Assembly (NCBI GenBank): GCA_028826165.1
Contig: JAPDFW010000136.1
Location: 321,501 to 385,500, forward strand
Source of the DNA: Anaeramoeba ignava
Lineage: Eukaryota > Metamonada > Anaeramoebidae
DNA: 64,000 bases
Reading direction: 5' to 3'
Under the pieces are notes generated by a model. That model had not been told where the DNA came from. It saw nothing but the letters and a program-made list of their open reading frames with translations, and did not search any database. A program made the position numbers and the translations under genes. Positions 20,821 to 32,500 of this stretch are shown in pieces (within the stretch, counting starts at the first letter, position 1; every line of letters starts with the position of its first letter).

Positions 20821-22244
20821 TCAAAAAATAAAACAACTTTTTTGTTCTTTTTCTTTCAATTTTTCTTCTAAAAATGAATTAATCTTTTGATTTAATTGAA
20901 AAAACTTGACAGACTCTAACATTTCTTTATAAAATTTAAATTTAGAATTTTTAGGAATTTCATCAGAATAAAAAAAATGAATAATTGCATTTAAAACTTC
21001 AATTTTTGAACCACTATAATCATTAACTTGATTAGAATTATCATTTGTAACTGATAAAAACATTCCTCGAAATAATTCACTTCTTGCTAATAATATTATT
21101 TTATGAACTTTGATTTTTTCTTGATTTGAAATGATCACAAAATCTTTGGATTCATTTTCATTCATTAATCTTTTGAAATCTTCAAGAAGTTTTGATTTTC
21201 CAATCTCAAAATCAATTTTTGTTAAATTCTTGAGTTTTTCTTTCCATTCTTTGAAAATATGAAGGTTTTTTGAAGGAAAAATTCCTGAATAAATCCATTC
21301 AATTAAAATTTCCACTTCTTTTTGGGAATTTTTGGAAAGAATGTTTTGGAGTTCATTTTCAATCTGATTTTCATCAATTCTAAGTCTGTTTTGGAGAAGA
21401 ATTTTATGGACAGGAATCACTTCTTTGTTTCCATTTTCACCAATACAAAAAAGTTCAAAATCACATAATTCTTTCCTTAAATAAAGTTGTTTCATATCAT
21501 CAACAACTGAATATACTTCAAATTCGTTTGAATTTTTTTGGAAAGATTCAATAAAAGGAATCAATTCGAAAATATTACTTGTCATTTTTTGTGAGCATTT
21601 TTCAATATTAATATTTTCTTTTGAAGAAACTTCACAATATTTCATTCCAAAATCTTTCGCAAGTTGTTTTGCTTGATATTTGTCAATTTTTCGATTTTCT
21701 TGAAGATCTAATTTTGTTCCAATTAACATTAAATGTGTATTTTCCGAAATGTATTTTTTAGTGAAATCAATTTTCTTTTGGATTTCTTGAAATGATTCTT
21801 CATTTGTAATATCAAATAAAAAGAAAATTCCATTCACATTTCGATAAAACACTATAAAAGAAAGCATAGTCAATTTTTCAATTTGTTTTGTTCAATATTT
21901 TTGTGTTATTTACTTGCTATATTTCCATAATAATTTGCTAAATTAAATTTTGTAAAAAAATAAAAAGAAAAATTTAATGTTTTTTTCTTTTTGGGAAAAT
22001 TTTGAATCAAGTTTTTTGATAAAGAAAATTCTTAAAAAACAAACATGAATGCAAATCCCAAACTTGTAACTGTATTTGTTTATTGTTTATTTGGATAGTT
22101 TTTAACTCGAAATTCAGGAGTAAGTTTTGTTGAATCATTTTCAAATTCATTTTTACAAAATCGGAGAATAAATTGAGTTTTTCCAGAATTATGAAAACCA
22201 TCAACATAAATTTTAAAAATAAAATCAAAATTTTGGAAATTCAT
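20821..22244 (-). CDS. Degenerate Ras/Rab-like GTPase fused to tandem BTB module, with CAAX-like end
   Basis: I reconstruct three exons: 22244-22045, 21937-21914 (24 nt) and 21851-20821. The GTPase half has FHNSGKTQ (G1), VWDLHSSNYYG where WDTAGQE is expected (G3), FLFDITNEESF, GTKLDL (G4) and EVSSKEN (G5). The G3 Ala-Gly-Gln is gone, so hydrolysis is doubtful. Two BTB-like domains follow: PVHKILLQNRL, then KVHKIILLARSELFRGMFLSV. The protein ends KSCFIF, which fits a CaaX prenylation box with Phe last. This is the RhoBTB-style order of GTPase then two BTBs, although the GTPase part looks more Rab/Ras-like. Exon 1 has one frame break at 22110-22112: losing one base in GAATTTCGAG restores EFELKTIQINN, where Rabs have DFKLKTI. 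In animals RhoBTBs are CUL3 adaptors, and that role here is inference. Confidence 0.82.
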
Positions 22245-22371
22245 TATTAAAAAAAGAAAGCAAAAAAAAAAAAAAAAAAAAAAAGAAAAAAAATGAATTT
22301 TTAAGTTCTTACTTTAAATTTTCATTTTTTTAATTTCAAATTCAAATTTATTTTTATTTTTATTTTTTAAA
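22245..22371. promoter_or_regulatory. 127-bp divergent promoter (GTPase-BTB / alpha-2-macroglobulin-like)
   Basis: It contains a long A tract (about 22261-22285) on the side of the minus-strand gene and TTTTCATTTTTTTAA at about 22319-22333 on the plus-strand side. Divergent starts with T-rich CA-broken tracts recur elsewhere in the window. Confidence 0.45.
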
Positions 22372-25300
22372 ATGGGAAGTAACCAAACAAAAAAAAAACC
22401 AACAAACCAAAAAAAAGAAGAAGAACAAAAAGATAATAAACAAGATATAATTGCCAATTTACAAAACAAGGGTAATTTTTGGAATATTGGAAAAGAAATG
22501 GAATATTATTTCAAAACATCAAGATTTATCACTTTAATTTCAACGGACAAAATAACGTACAAACCAGGAGAAAAAATATATATTCGAATAATAGCATTAG
22601 ATGCATTTACACATCGTCCATTTAATATAACAGAAAATTTCTATGGAGAAGCAAAATGTGAGATAATGGATCCAATGAATGTGAATGTATTCAAATCAGA
22701 TATTGAGATTAGTGAGCAAAGCACGTTTTCTTTATCATGGGATATTCCAAAAAACATTAAAGGAGGTGAATTTACAATAAAATTTTCTATGATGGAATTT
22801 GCCGGATTTCCACCGACTTTAAGAAAATTTACAATTAGGAGTTATTCTCCTCCAAGACTCAAATCGGAACTTGAATTCATACAAAAAGCATATGGTGAAG
22901 GTGATGAAGTTCAAGCAAATCTTTCAGTTCAAAGAGCCGAAGGTGGAATTCCTGAAGGAGCAACTGTAACTGCTATTGCCAGACTTGATAATCAAGAAAT
23001 TTATCGTGGAAATTATTCAATTGATAAAAATGGGAAGTGTCTCGTTTCCTTTAAATTGCCGAACCAAATTTCAGTTGGAATTGGTTCTTTAAATTGCTCA
23101 ATTAAAGATGGTGGTGTTACTGAAAGTGCTTCTAAATCTCTTCCTATTGTTTTGAGAAAATTGGATGTTAAGATTTATCCTGAAGGTGGTGAACTTATTG
23201 CTGGTGTTCGTTGTGGTGTTTATTTTGAAGCAATAACTCCAAATGGGAAGCCTGGAGATTTTGAAGGAATTTTAATTTGTGATAAAGATAAAGATCAAAA
23301 TCAAGAAAAGGGGATAATAAGTAAAAAATTTACAAATATTTAATTTAAAAATTTAAAAAAATTTAATTTAAAAATTTAAAAATATTTAATTTAAAAATTT
23401 ATAAATATTTAATTCAAAAATTTATAAATATTTAATTTGAAAATTTAAAAATTTAATCCAAAAAAATTCAAAAAAATTTAATTTATAAATTTATAAATAT
23501 TTAATTTAAAAATTTATAAATATTTAATTTGATTTAGTTAAAACATCACATGAAGGAAGAGGTAGATTCGAATTCATTCCTCAATTTAATACTCAATACT
23601 CAATCAAAATTAATAAACCTTTCGGTGTTACTGTTCCTGTTATGCTTCCTAAAGCTCTTAAAACAGGTGTTTCTTTAATTTCAAACAAAACAGTTTTCAA
23701 TTACAAAGAACCAATTACTATTTCAATAGCATCACCTCAAGAAATCAAAGAATTAGCAGTTGTTTTATTCAAAAAAGAACAAGAAATTTGTCATAAAAAA
23801 ATCCAAAAACTAGAAAAAGAACAAATTGTGGAATTGGATCATAAAATTTTTGATGGAGTTTTAAGAGTAACTGTTTATGATATTAAGAACAAAAAACCAC
23901 TTGCAGAAAGAATTGTGTTTGCTCTTCCTGAAGATGAAATTGTGTTCAATATCATTCCTGATAAACAAACTTATTGCCCAGGAGATAGTGTAAATTTGAC
24001 AATTGAATCACAAACAAAATCAGGAAAACCAGTTGAAGCTTTTTGTGGAATCACAGTTACAGATGATGCTATTTATCAAATGACAGAAAAAAGAGAAAGA
24101 CCACCAAGATTACCTGCAATGTATTTCTTGGAAAATGAAGTGGAACATTTAGAAGATTGCCAAATTTATTTATCACCTCAAATCCAAATTCAAAATCAAA
24201 ATCAAGATCAAAAAGAAAATGAAAAAGAAAATCAAAATCAATATCAAAATTTGGATTTGCTTTTAGGAACTCAAGGTTGGAGAAGATTTATTAAAATTAA
24301 TGCAAATACATTGGAATCAGAAAAATGAAAAGATTATTTGTAGTTTCATTAGATGATGATTATGAAACTGATGATGATTATGATGATGATGATGATTATG
24401 ATGATGAAAGTGAAAGTGATGGTGAAGATGAAGATGAAGATGAAGATGAAGATGAAATAATTGAAAGTAGATTCAAAAGAAGAGAAGATATCAAATTTAA
24501 AAAGAATGATTCAATCAAAGCAAAATCAAAACCACAACCAAAGAAAGAAAAACAAATTAATGAAAATGAAAATGAAAATGAAAATGAAAATGAAAATGAA
24601 AGTGAAAATGAAAATGAAAAACAAAATGAAAACGAAATGGAAATTGAAGAAGAAAAAGAAAGAGAGGAAATGCCAATTGCAAAACCAATTATGCAAAAAG
24701 AAATGCAAAGTAAATTTTCAAAAGAAATAATGATGAAACCAGCTTTTATGGAGGATTTAAAAGAAATCAAACCTACAAGAATAACTAGACCATATTTACG
24801 TGAATATGCACATACAGGAAAACCCAAAACATCAAACCAAAGACAAGATTTCACAAGCACACTTTATTATTGTGGATGTTTGAAAACGGAAAAAAGAAAA
24901 GACAAAATTTTGAGAAAAATTTCATTTCAATTAAATGATTCAGTTTCTTCATTCAAAGTCTTTATTGATGGATTCACAAATGAAGGGATATTGGGTTATT
25001 CAGAAAGTTTTGTTTTGAATTCACAAAAACCTTTCTATTTAGAACCAAGACTTCCACTTGAGGTTTCTTTTGGAGATCAAATCACTGTTCCTGTTGCACT
25101 TGTGAATTCACTTTCTCAAAACATCAATCTCTTACTTGAAGCTAATGTTTTAGATAAAGGATTAAGTTTGAAAGGAGATTCAAAAGTGAAAGAAGTTCTA
25201 AAACCAAACGAAAGAACAAAAAAACATTTCCAAATGATTGTAAATAACGCAAGAGAAGATTCGAGAGTGAAAATCCAAGGAGTAGATGAATCGAATCAAC

Positions 25301-26997
25301 AGATCAAAGATGATGTTACAAGAACAATCTCAATCAAACCCGCAGGATTTCCCACTAAGCTTCAGATGAGTGGAGTGTTAAATCCAGACGAAAAGAAAAA
25401 CTACAATTTTGATATCTATAAGAATATTTTGCAAGGAAGTTTAAGAACATATTGCGCTATTTATCCATCACCAATGTCGAATTTGGCAGATGCATTGAAA
25501 TCATTGATTCGCGAACCTTATGGATGTTTTGAGCAAACTTCAACAACGGTTTATCCTTTAATTATGGCTCAGCAATATTTCAAATCACATTCTGGAGTTG
25601 ATCCAAATTTTATTATTGAATCAAACAAGAAATTGGAAAACGGATACAAAAGATTAATTGGATATGAATGCAAAGAAGGCGGATTCAGTTGGTTTGGATC
25701 CAGTCCAGCCTCAGAAGCGTTAACCGCAATGGGAATCCTTGAATTTACTGATCTTTCATATGTTTTCCCAGTTGATCGAGTTATGCTTGAAAGAACCAAA
25801 TCATGGCTTTTTTCGAAATTGGACACCGAAAAAGGTATTTTCATCAGAAATTCTTACGCTCCTGATCATCTTAGTCATGCTCCTGATGAAATCACAAACG
25901 CATATATCGCTTGGTCTTTATCAGAATCAAATATCGAAATCAAACAATTTAAATCAGCAATTGATTATTTGATCAAGAACACAAAAGAAGGAGGTTTCGC
26001 AAATGATTCGTATTTCCTTGCGCTTGTTTCCTTGATTCTCTTCAATTTCGGAATGAAAGATGATGCCTTCCAGTTGGCAAAGAAATTGCTTGATTTGGAA
26101 GCACAAGAAGCAGATGGAGTAGTGAAAAAATCAAAAACATCAATAACTTCTTCTTCGGGTCGTAATTTATGGATGGAAACAACTTCGTTTGCTGTTCTTT
26201 CTTGGTTGAATTTCGGAGATTCTTTCATGGAAAATATCATCAAGGGAATCCAGTATATCAATTCGAATTGTCGAGGAGGAAGTTTTGGATCAACTCAAGC
26301 AACAATTCTTGCGTTGAGAGCCATTATCAAATATGATATTATAAATGCAACAATCAGAAAAGAAGGATCAGTCGAATTAAAATTGAATGGGAATTCAATC
26401 GATGCTTTAGGATTTAATGCAAATCATCATGAACCCTTAGTTTTCCCTGATTTCGCAAATGAAATCAAAATTGGAGAGGAAAATAACTTCGAATTGGAAA
26501 TGGTTGAAGGATCTGCACTTTCATTTGCACTTGAGATTCAATACACAACTTTGGAACCCAATTCAGACGAAGAATGTCAAATTGATTTGTCAACAAGAAT
26601 CATCAAAGCAAATTCTAATGATCAAAAAGAAAACAAAATCAAACAAGGCGAACTCACTGAAATTGAAGTTATTGTTTCTAACAAGAAAAACATTGTTGCT
26701 CCAATGACTATTGCTATTATCGGATTACCAGGTGGTTTTGAACCAAGATATGACCAACTCAAAGAACTTAAAAACAAGAATGTTTTTGCCTTTTTTGAAC
26801 TTTTTGGTGCAAGAGAATTAGTTTTTTATTGGTATAATTTGAAACCAAATGAAAAAATTTCTTTCAATATTGATGTTTTAGCTGCTGTTCCTGGAATTTA
26901 TCAAGGTCCTCCTTCAAGAGCTTATCTTTATTATTCAAATGATCTTCGAGTTTGGAATGAACCTTTAAAAATTGAAATTTTGAGTGATGATAATTAA
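22372..26997 (+). CDS. Alpha-2-macroglobulin-like thioester protein with Src-like N-terminus
   Basis: Exon 1 is 22372-23320 and exon 2 starts at 23538 (intron 23321-23537). Exon 2 runs to 26997 with one frame break at 24321-24325, where an A5 run would restore the frame if it were A6. The total is about 1,470 residues, the normal size for alpha-2-macroglobulins. Macroglobulin motifs include TDKITYKPGEKIYIR and TYCPGDSVNL. The thioester GCFEQT is encoded at 25522-25539 within EPYGCFEQTSTTVYP, and the thioester-domain helices and a receptor-binding-like end follow. An acidic Asp/Glu/Asn insert (24346-24660) lies roughly where the bait region would be expected. The family traps proteases. Unusually, I see no signal peptide. 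The protein starts MGSNQTKKKPTNQKK, which fits N-myristoylation plus a basic patch, as in Src. An intracellular membrane-bound role is therefore suggested. Confidence 0.9.
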
Positions 26998-26999
26998 TT

Positions 27000-27510
27000 T
27001 CAAAATTAATTTCAAAATTAAAATTAAAATTAAAATTAAAATCAAAATTAAAATTAAAATTAAAATTAAAATTAAAATTAAAATTAAAAATCAAAATTAA
27101 AATTAAAATCAAAATCAAAATTAAAATCAAAATTAAAAATTAAAAATTAAAATTAAAATTAAAATCAAAAATCAAAATTAAAATTAAAATTAAAATCAAA
27201 ATCAAAATTAAAAATTAAAATTCAAAATTAAAATTAAAAATCAAAATCAAAATAAAATTAAATCAAAATTAAAATTAAAATTAAAATTAAAATCAAAATT
27301 AAAATCAAAATAAAAATTAAAATCAAAATAAAATTAAAAATTAAAATCAAAATCAAAATTAAAATCAAAAATCAAAATTAAAAATCAAAATCAAAATCAA
27401 AATCAAAATCAAAATCAAAATCAAAATCAAAATCAAAATCAAAATCAAAATTAAAATCAAAATTAAAATCAAAATCAAAATTAAAAAATTAAAATCAAAA
27501 AAAACATTTT
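27000..27510. repeat. (AAAATC/AAAATT)n low complexity
   Basis: About 500 bp of mixed AAAATT and AAAATC hexamers lie between the macroglobulin-like gene and the ITPK1-like exon. Reverse-strand frames across it are repeat shadows. Confidence 0.9.
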
Positions 27511-27533
27511 TCATTTTTTTCATTTTTCAAAAT

Positions 27534-27770
27534 ATGTTGAGTATTAAAATTGGTTATCTTATTCAACCTCATAAACAAACTAAAATGAAATGGAATGAAT
27601 TAGTTGAATTTGCTAAAAAAAATTATAATATTGAATTAATATCTTTAAATTTAGAAACAATTCTTCAAGAAAATCCAAATGTTATTGCAATTATTCATAA
27701 AATTACTGATGAAATTGTTAAATCTTCAAATGGAGAAAATAAATACAAAATTCTTCTTGAAAATTTTAAT
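27534..27770 (+). CDS. ITPK1: N-terminal exon of inositol-tetrakisphosphate 1-kinase (ITPK1-like), truncated
   Basis: The exon reads MLSIKIGYLIQPHKQTKMKW, then LVEFAKKNYNIELISLN, then NVIAIIHKITDEIVK. This matches the N-terminal lobe of ITPK1: vGY...KK, a helix, then DVIIHKLTD. ITPK1 phosphorylates inositol tris/tetrakisphosphates on the way to IP6. A GT donor follows ENFN at 27771. After it come (AAAATC/AAAATG)n repeats and an A/T satellite, in which I find none of the ATP-grasp motifs that should follow. Either the remaining exons are beyond a long repeat intron and unrecognised, or the gene is truncated or misassembled here. A T-rich leader with CATTTTTCATTTTTTTCATTTTTC-like spacing lies just upstream. 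Confidence 0.65.
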
Positions 27771-27959
27771 GTAAAAATCAAAATTAAAATTAAAATTAAA
27801 ATCAAAATTAAAATTAAAATCAAAATCAAAATGAAAATCAAAATCAAAATGAAAATGAAAATGAAAATGAAAATGAAAATGAAAATCAAAATCAAAATTT
27901 AAATAAAAAATAGGAATAAGTTTAATTTAAGCAAAAATTTATGAAAGAATTAAAAATTA

Positions 27960-29345
27960 AATTCCCAATTTTAAATTTAATTATCAATCAATCTTTATTT
28001 TATTTTGGAAAATTGAAATTAAACCAAGTTAAAGAATATATTTTATTAATTTTATTTAAATTTTGAAAATAATTTTATATTATTTTAAATAAATGAAAAT
28101 TTTTAAAAAAAAATATAAAAGTTTTGATTTAATTTTAAATTTGAAACAATTTTTATTTATCAAAAACCTATTATTCTGTTTTAAAATAAATTTATTTGGA
28201 AAATCCAAATTTTCTTTCATTTTTGTTCAAAATTTTAAAAATAATTGATTTATTTTATTTTTAAATAAATAAATATTAAAGATGAAAAATATAAAATAGA
28301 AATTAATTTTAAATTTATTTATTTATTAATCTTTATTCTGTTTTGGAAATAAATTTAATTAAAATATTTTATTAAAATGAATTTGAAAATTTTAAAAATC
28401 AAAAGTTTATATTATTTTAAATAAATAAAAATCAAATTAAAAATATAAAATAAAATTAATTTGAAAATCAAAACCAAAATTAATCTCAAATTCAAAATTT
28501 GAAATGAAAATCAAATTAAAATATTTTTTTATTAAAATTTCAAAATTTAAAATTTTAATAACCAAAATTTTAAAATATTTTCAAAATCAAAATCAAAATC
28601 AAAATCAAAAAAAAATAAAATCAAAATTAATTTTAAATTTAATTATTTATTAAATCTTTATTTTGAAAATAAATTTAATTAAAAATCAAAATTAATTTTA
28701 TTTTAAATTTTAATAAAATTTTAAATTATTTTAAATAAAAAATCAAAATCAAAATTAAAAATATAAAATAGAATTAATTTTAAATGAATTTGAAAATGAA
28801 ATGAAAATGAAATAAATTTAATTAAAATATTTTTATTAATTTTATTTAAATTTTAACAATAAGTTTATATTATTTTAAATAAATAAATATTAATTAAATA
28901 TATAAAATATAATTAATTTTAAATTTAAGTATTTATTAATCTTTATTCTATTTTGGAAATAAATTTAATTAAAATATTTTATTAATTTTATTTAAATTTT
29001 AATAATAATTTTATATTATTTTAAATAAATAAATATTAATTAAAAATATAAAATATAATTAATTTTAAATTTAATTATTTATTAATCTTTATTCTGTTTT
29101 GGAAATAAATTTAATTAAAATATTTTATTAATTTTATTTAAATTTTAATAATAATTTTATATTATTTTAAATAAATAAATATTAATTAAAAATATAAAAT
29201 AGAATTAATTTTAAATTTAATTATTTATTAATCTTTATTCTATTTTGGAAATAAATTTAATTAAAATATAAAATAGAATTAATTTTAAATTTAATTATTT
29301 ATTAATCTTTATTCTATTTTGGAAATAAATTTAATTAAAATATTT
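27960..29345. repeat. A/T satellite-like tandem repeat, 146-bp period
   Basis: The landmark ATTAATCTTTATTCTRTTTT begins each unit. Its CTTTATTC core occurs near 28331, 28941, 29087, 29233 and 29307. The 28941-29087 and 29087-29233 intervals are both 146 bp, and the last copy is a partial unit. Earlier, more diverged copies reach back to about 27975. No coding sense is visible apart from a chance 41-codon frame at about 27941. Confidence 0.7.
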
Positions 29346-29535
29346 TTCCTCTTTTTTTTGTTTTTTTTATTTATTTATTTTCCACTTTTTTTATTTAATT
29401 TTTAATTAAAAACAAAAAGCAAAAATTTTTTTTCCTTTTTCATTTTTCATTTTTTTTCATTTTTCCTTTTTTTTTAATAATTTTTTTTAATAAACAAAAA
29501 CAAAAACAACAACAAAAAAAAGAAAAAGAACATAA

Positions 29536-32500
29536 ATGAGCAATCAAACACAAACAAACGAAGAAAACAAACAAAATTCCAATTCAAATCAAAATCAAAA
29601 TTCAAAAATCAAAATCAAAATCAAAATCAAAAGAAAAATCAAAAGAAAAATCAAAATCAAAATCGAAATCAAAATCAAAAATCAAAACAAAAATCAGAAT
29701 CAGAAACAAAATCAAAAGCAAAAGAGAAAGAAAAATCAAAACAAGAACAAGAACAAAATCAAAATCAAAATCAAAATCAAAATCAAAAGAAAAATCAAAA
29801 TCAAAAGAAAAATCGAAATCAAAATCAAAAATCAAAACAAAAATCAGAATCAAAAGGAAAAGAGAAAGAAAAATCAAAACAAGAACAAAATCAAAATCAA
29901 AATCCAAAACAAGAACAAGAACAAAATCAAAATCAAAATCAAAATCAAAAGGAAAATAAAATAAAATATTTTCTTTTTATTCCAAATATTCCAGTAATTG
30001 GAAAAGAAATTCAAAAAGCAACTGGAAAAGGAATGAAAAAAATTTTAAAATCATGGGATAATCCAAAAATTCAATATCATCCTAAAATTATTTTTATTTA
30101 TTTTGAAAAAATTCAGAAAGAGAAAAAATTTAAACCAGGATTAAAACTTAAATTATCAAAAATATCTTTTCAATTTTCTGCTCAACAATTATTACGACAG
30201 AATACTTTATTTTTATTTCCAAAAGTAATAGAAGATTATAAAAAAATTGCTTCAGAAATGATTGATACATGCTTTGAAGAATTTCTTTCTGAAGAATTTA
30301 CTTCTAAAGAAAAAGAAAAAGAATCTATTCTTAATTTTGTTATTTCAATAAGAAATTTAATGAATCATAATATTTTTAAAAAACAAAACAAAGAAACAAC
30401 AGAAATTTCAAAAGTCAGATATCAAGAAGAAAATGAAAGTATCGAACAAAAGATACAAAAAGGAAATGAAAATGTTCAACCAAAGATACAAGAAGAAAAA
30501 ATAAGTGAAATGGAAAAAATTCTTGAACAAGAATTAACAAATCAAATTTTGAAAATTGACAAAAACTACAAAGAAATAATCGAAAAAAAAAAAGAAATAA
30601 AAATAAATTTTACTGATGTTATTGATGATTTTCTTCAAATTTCATTCAAAACAAAATTTCTATTTCTAAATGAAATGTTAGGAAAAAAATTATTGTCTTA
30701 TCTTTATTTGACATGTCTTTGTTCAGAAAAATATTTGCCAGAATTTAAAACAAAAATTCAGAATTATTTCCAAAAATTCCAAAATGCTACAAAAAATTTA
30801 GCTCTTTTTATTTATGAAAATGATTTTTTTGAAAATCATCAAATTAGAATTAAATTTACAAACTTATTTATAATTGATGAAAAAATTTGGAATTTACAAT
30901 TTTTTTTATTTCTTCCTAATTATCTAAGATTTATACAAAGAGAAGAAAAAGAAAAAGAAAGTTTACTTTCTCAATTTTCACCTGAAGAAATGTTTCAAGA
31001 AATATATACATTTATTAAATCAAATAAATTAGATAAAGTACATTTTGAGCTTTTATTCAAAAATTTACATCTTTTTTTTGATGATAAAATTTATCCAAAA
31101 ACACAAGAATTAAAACGTTTATTTTCTGAAAATTTTTTCAATGATGCATTTAAAGATTATCTTGATTCTCGATTTGATTTATTCATTACACAAATTTTCA
31201 AAAATTTACAATTTACAAAAATGGAAGAATTTTATAATTTTTGGAGAAAAGTTCTTGTTAAAATAAAATCTTTCCCTTTGCATAATGATGAAGAAAAAAA
31301 ATCAATCAAAGAAGAATTTACAAACATTAATAATTTTAGTAATTTGAATTGGTCAGAATATTATTTCAATAATAAACAAGAACAACAAATTGAATATTGG
31401 TTTGATTTTGATAATACAATTAATAATAAGGTATATCAAGATTGTTATGAAGATGAAGATTTTTCAGAAAGTGATGATGTAAATGATAAAGAAATTCATG
31501 ATCAATTTCAGGATTTGGATCCAAATGACTTTCAAGAAATCTCTCAAGAAACACTTGAAAATTTACAAAAAAAACAAAAAAATAGATTAATTTCATTTCA
31601 AAAAGTGATATTTGAAAATTTTTATAAGCAGAAATTTATTTCAGAAAAAGATTCAATACAAAAACTAGAAATTATTTTTGATCCAAATACATTTAAATAC
31701 TTAAAATTTTTTTTTCATTTTATTGCTGATGACTTTTTCCTTTTTATTCAATCCATATTTCAAACTATTTCAAAACAAAAAATTATTCAAAATGATAAGA
31801 TTATTCAATCAATACCACCATATATGCAATTTAAACTTTTTGAAGATACTATAAAAGAAATTAAATTTACAGATGATATTAAAACAATTTTGCAACCAGA
31901 AAAAGAAGATACTAATAATAAAAATTTAAAGTTAATTTTAGAATGGAGAATTAAATTGGATAAATCTTTTAATCAAATTCCCAATTCAAATTTAAAAAAA
32001 GAAATTCAAAAAATATATGAAAATTTTCAAAAATATATCAAAGATACAAATAATCATTCTTTCATTCAACTTGAAAATTTAATTAATCAATCATTTTGGA
32101 AATGTCTTGAAAAATTTTCTCCAGAAGAATACAAAAATAATCAAAATTTATATGAGGAATTAAAGAATCAAAAACAATTATTTGAAATTTTATCAGGATA
32201 TTATTCTCAAAATGAACAAAAAATCCAAAAAATTCAAAAAATTAATGAAATCTTTGAAATGTTTAATAATTCTAAAATTTCAATTTCTGAAATACAAAAG
32301 CAAACTAAAGATAAAAAAATTGATAAGGAATCTAATATTGGATTTATCCTAAATTATCAAAAAAGTAAAATTTTTAAAATGGATATTTTGGATACTTTTT
32401 TTCAAATTAACCCAGAAGAAGATATTTTTAATCAATTAAATCAATTATCAAATTATCAAAAAACTATGATCCAAAAATTTAAAGAAAAATTTGATTATAT

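Noticed and set aside
27941-28066. 41-codon frame MKELKIKFPILNLI after the ITPK1-like exon
   Set aside because: It overlaps the start of the diverged satellite copies and shows no ITPK motif. It is likely a chance frame.
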